In this document: positions 34,814-36,539 of the stretch, piece by piece
Layout of the letters: each line of letters begins with the position of its first letter
Numbering within the stretch: position 1 is the first letter of the stretch
Origin: Candidatus Sungiibacteriota bacterium
Lineage (GTDB): Bacteria > Patescibacteriota > Minisyncoccia > Sungbacterales > HO2-52-23
NCBI GenBank assembly: GCA_016181585.1
Contig: JACOYX010000007.1
Location: 1-36,539 of the forward strand
DNA: 36,539 bases
Reading direction: 5' to 3'
The notes under the pieces: model-generated
What the model saw: only the letters and a program-made list of their open reading frames with translations
Databases searched by the model: none
Told to the model about the DNA's origin: nothing
Made by a program: the position numbers and the translations under genes

Positions 34814-35208
34814 ACATTCCTCCCCTTCTCTCTCAGATTCCATGCAAAATAAGTGAAAGCACCAATTATCGACCCTACGAAATCCACGGTCAAATCCTGC
34901 ACAAGGTTCCAGTAAGACGTATCTTGTGCATAAATAGGCAACATGCCAAACATCTCGACAGCCTCAAGTAACGCACCGAGCAGTAATCCGCACGCCACCA
35001 TCACCACAAATCGAGGCAAAACGCTACCAACTCTGAACATTAGTGAAAAACGCTCCAGCACAAACCCACACAGTAAAGCGGACAACTGCCCGCCCCACCC
35101 ATGTATCGCCACATCTAGCCAAAACGGTTTCGGAGATAGTGAGTCTCCGAGAGAATAATTCACCAAAAACAACACCCAAATCAAGCCAAACACGACCAAT
35201 ATTTTCAC
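34804..35208 (-). CDS. Small multi-TM membrane protein, VanZ/DUF2238-like style
   Basis: LLLGALLEAVEMFGMLPIYAQDTSYWNLVQDLTVDFVGSIIGAFTYFAW. Confidence 0.5.
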   Translation of the reverse strand: MKILVVFGLIWVLFLVNYSLGDSLSPKPFWLDVAIHGWGGQLSALLCGFVLERFSLMFRVGSVLPRFVVMVACGLLLGALLEAVEMFGMLPIYAQDTSYWNLVQDLTVDFVGSIIGAFTYFAWNLREKGRNVCR

Positions 35209-35280
35209 ACAGCACCTCTTTCTTTTTCAACGAACATTACCCATAGTAATACACTAAATTTGCTCAAATGTCAAAAAATA

Positions 35281-35310
35281 AAAACAGCCTGCTCGCGCGG
35301 GCTGTTTTTA
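35281..35310. terminator. Terminator-like hairpin
   Basis: AAAACAGCCtgctcgcgcGGGCTGTTTTTA. Confidence 0.65.
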
Positions 35311-36489
35311 TTCCTTCACTTCTTCTTTTTTCTCTCTCACCACCCCCAAACTCATCCTGTGATCCTTTGGATCAATCAAAAGCACTTTAAATTCATACTC
35401 CTTGCCCAGTTCTATTTCTTCCTTCATCTTTGCCTCCGTCCCGAATTCCGAGATATGCACTAACCCTTGTATCTGCGAATCGAGCGAGATAAACGCGCCG
35501 TAGGGATTGAACTTAGTCACTTTTCCTTTAATCAAATCGCCTTTTTTAAATTGTTCTGCAAATTTTGTCCATGGATCTTCTTTTAGCTGTTTCAGCGAAA
35601 GTGATACTTTGTCACCCTGCACATCAATAATTTTAGCTTGCATTTTGTCGCCCACCTTCAAAACCTCGCGCGGGTTTTCGATCAATGTCCAATCAATTTC
35701 AGAAATATGGATAAGTCCCTCAAGTCCTGCACCGTCGAACTTCAAAAATGCTCCGAAATCCACTACACCGGTAATCTCTCCTTCCACCGTATCTCCCACT
35801 TTATATTTCCCCAACGCCTTGCCAAGCTCTTCCGAAGTTTGCCCTTTTTCGGTGAAAATAAGTTTTTGCTCAATCGGATTTACATCCAAAATTTTGACTT
35901 TCATCGGTTTTCCGACCAGTTTCTGCAGTTCCTGGAATATTTTTTCTTTGTCCCCTCCCTCTACACGGGGATAATTGGCCTGAGAAAGCTGGGATGCAGG
36001 CAGAAAACCCTTCACACCCTTGGCTTCAAGCAAAAGTCCGCCGCGGTTGGCCTCAAGCACTGGAAGCTCGAGCACATCGCCCGCTTCCGCCATTTTTTTG
36101 AGTTCCGCCCACGATTGGTCAGCTCCGGCTTGTTTAAGCGAAAGCTCCACATAGCCTTCTTCGTTGTCGAATTCCACTACTTTTCCGCTAATCTGATCTC
36201 CGGGCGCTAATTTCTTGACCATATCATTTGCCGCGCGAAATTCACGGCCAAACACAATACCCGTTCCATGCATACCCAAATCCACAAAAAGCTCCGCACC
36301 CTTGCGTTCGATCACCGCACCTTGCACCACCTCGCCGATTTTCGGAACAGAAAATCCTCCCTTTTTCAAAAGGAGTTCCATGGGATGCTTCGGTTTGAGA
36401 AGAGAGGCGGCTTTGCGATCGGCAAGCGCCGCGTCGCCGATGTTTGCGGCTTCCTCTTCTTTTTCATCGTGTTCTTCCCGCATAGACAT
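35308..36489 (-). CDS. rpsA: S1 RNA-binding domain protein, 30S ribosomal protein S1-like
   Basis: Four S1-like repeats, e.g. GDTVEGEITGVVDFGAFLKFDGAGLEGLIHISEIDW and GDLIKGKVTKFNPYGAFISLDSQIQGLVHISEFG. Confidence 0.9.
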   Translation of the reverse strand: MSMREEHDEKEEEAANIGDAALADRKAASLLKPKHPMELLLKKGGFSVPKIGEVVQGAVIERKGAELFVDLGMHGTGIVFGREFRAANDMVKKLAPGDQISGKVVEFDNEEGYVELSLKQAGADQSWAELKKMAEAGDVLELPVLEANRGGLLLEAKGVKGFLPASQLSQANYPRVEGGDKEKIFQELQKLVGKPMKVKILDVNPIEQKLIFTEKGQTSEELGKALGKYKVGDTVEGEITGVVDFGAFLKFDGAGLEGLIHISEIDWTLIENPREVLKVGDKMQAKIIDVQGDKVSLSLKQLKEDPWTKFAEQFKKGDLIKGKVTKFNPYGAFISLDSQIQGLVHISEFGTEAKMKEEIELGKEYEFKVLLIDPKDHRMSLGVVREKKEEVKE

Positions 36490-36539
36490 TACAGGTGAGT
36501 ATAGGAGAACAAAGAAAATTCGTCAATAGACCTGTCCTC

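Noticed and set aside
36525-36539. AGACCTGTCCTC at window end as the start of another palindromic element
   Set aside because: Too short and truncated by the window edge to support.

Overview
The window looks like a compact, gene-dense chromosomal segment from an uncultivated, probably CPR/Patescibacteria-like bacterium. That placement is inferred from gene content and protein style only. The code appears standard, since TGA is used as a stop. Recognisable genes: RecG, FtsH, an S1-domain protein, FolB-like dihydroneopterin aldolase, a SpoVR / DUF444(YeaH) / PrkA operon with a second divergent PrkA, a GIY-YIG nuclease, a NYN-domain protein, a Nudix protein, a translin-like protein and a nucleotidyltransferase. 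Most striking items: (1) a minus-strand cluster (6972->1978) of kinase-fold protein, vWA protein, very divergent adenylosuccinate-synthetase (PurA) homologue with rewritten active-site motifs, and HhH-like protein; (2) a tRNA-Ile(UAU)-like gene whose anticodon loop is interrupted by about 143 bp that carries a second complete tRNA-Ile(UAU)-like gene; (3) a family of about 160-bp palindromic MITE-like elements (GGGnCTGTTGCCGAATAG ends) with 5-bp target duplications at four insertions, one of them inside another 51-bp perfect palindrome so the empty site can be reconstructed; (4) a GIY-YIG ORF bounded by two identical 75-bp palindromic repeats, one supplying its stop codon; (5) two pilin-like surface genes sharing a leader and flanked by long inverted repeats. 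All assignments come from reading the sequence and recalled family motifs; no searches were run.
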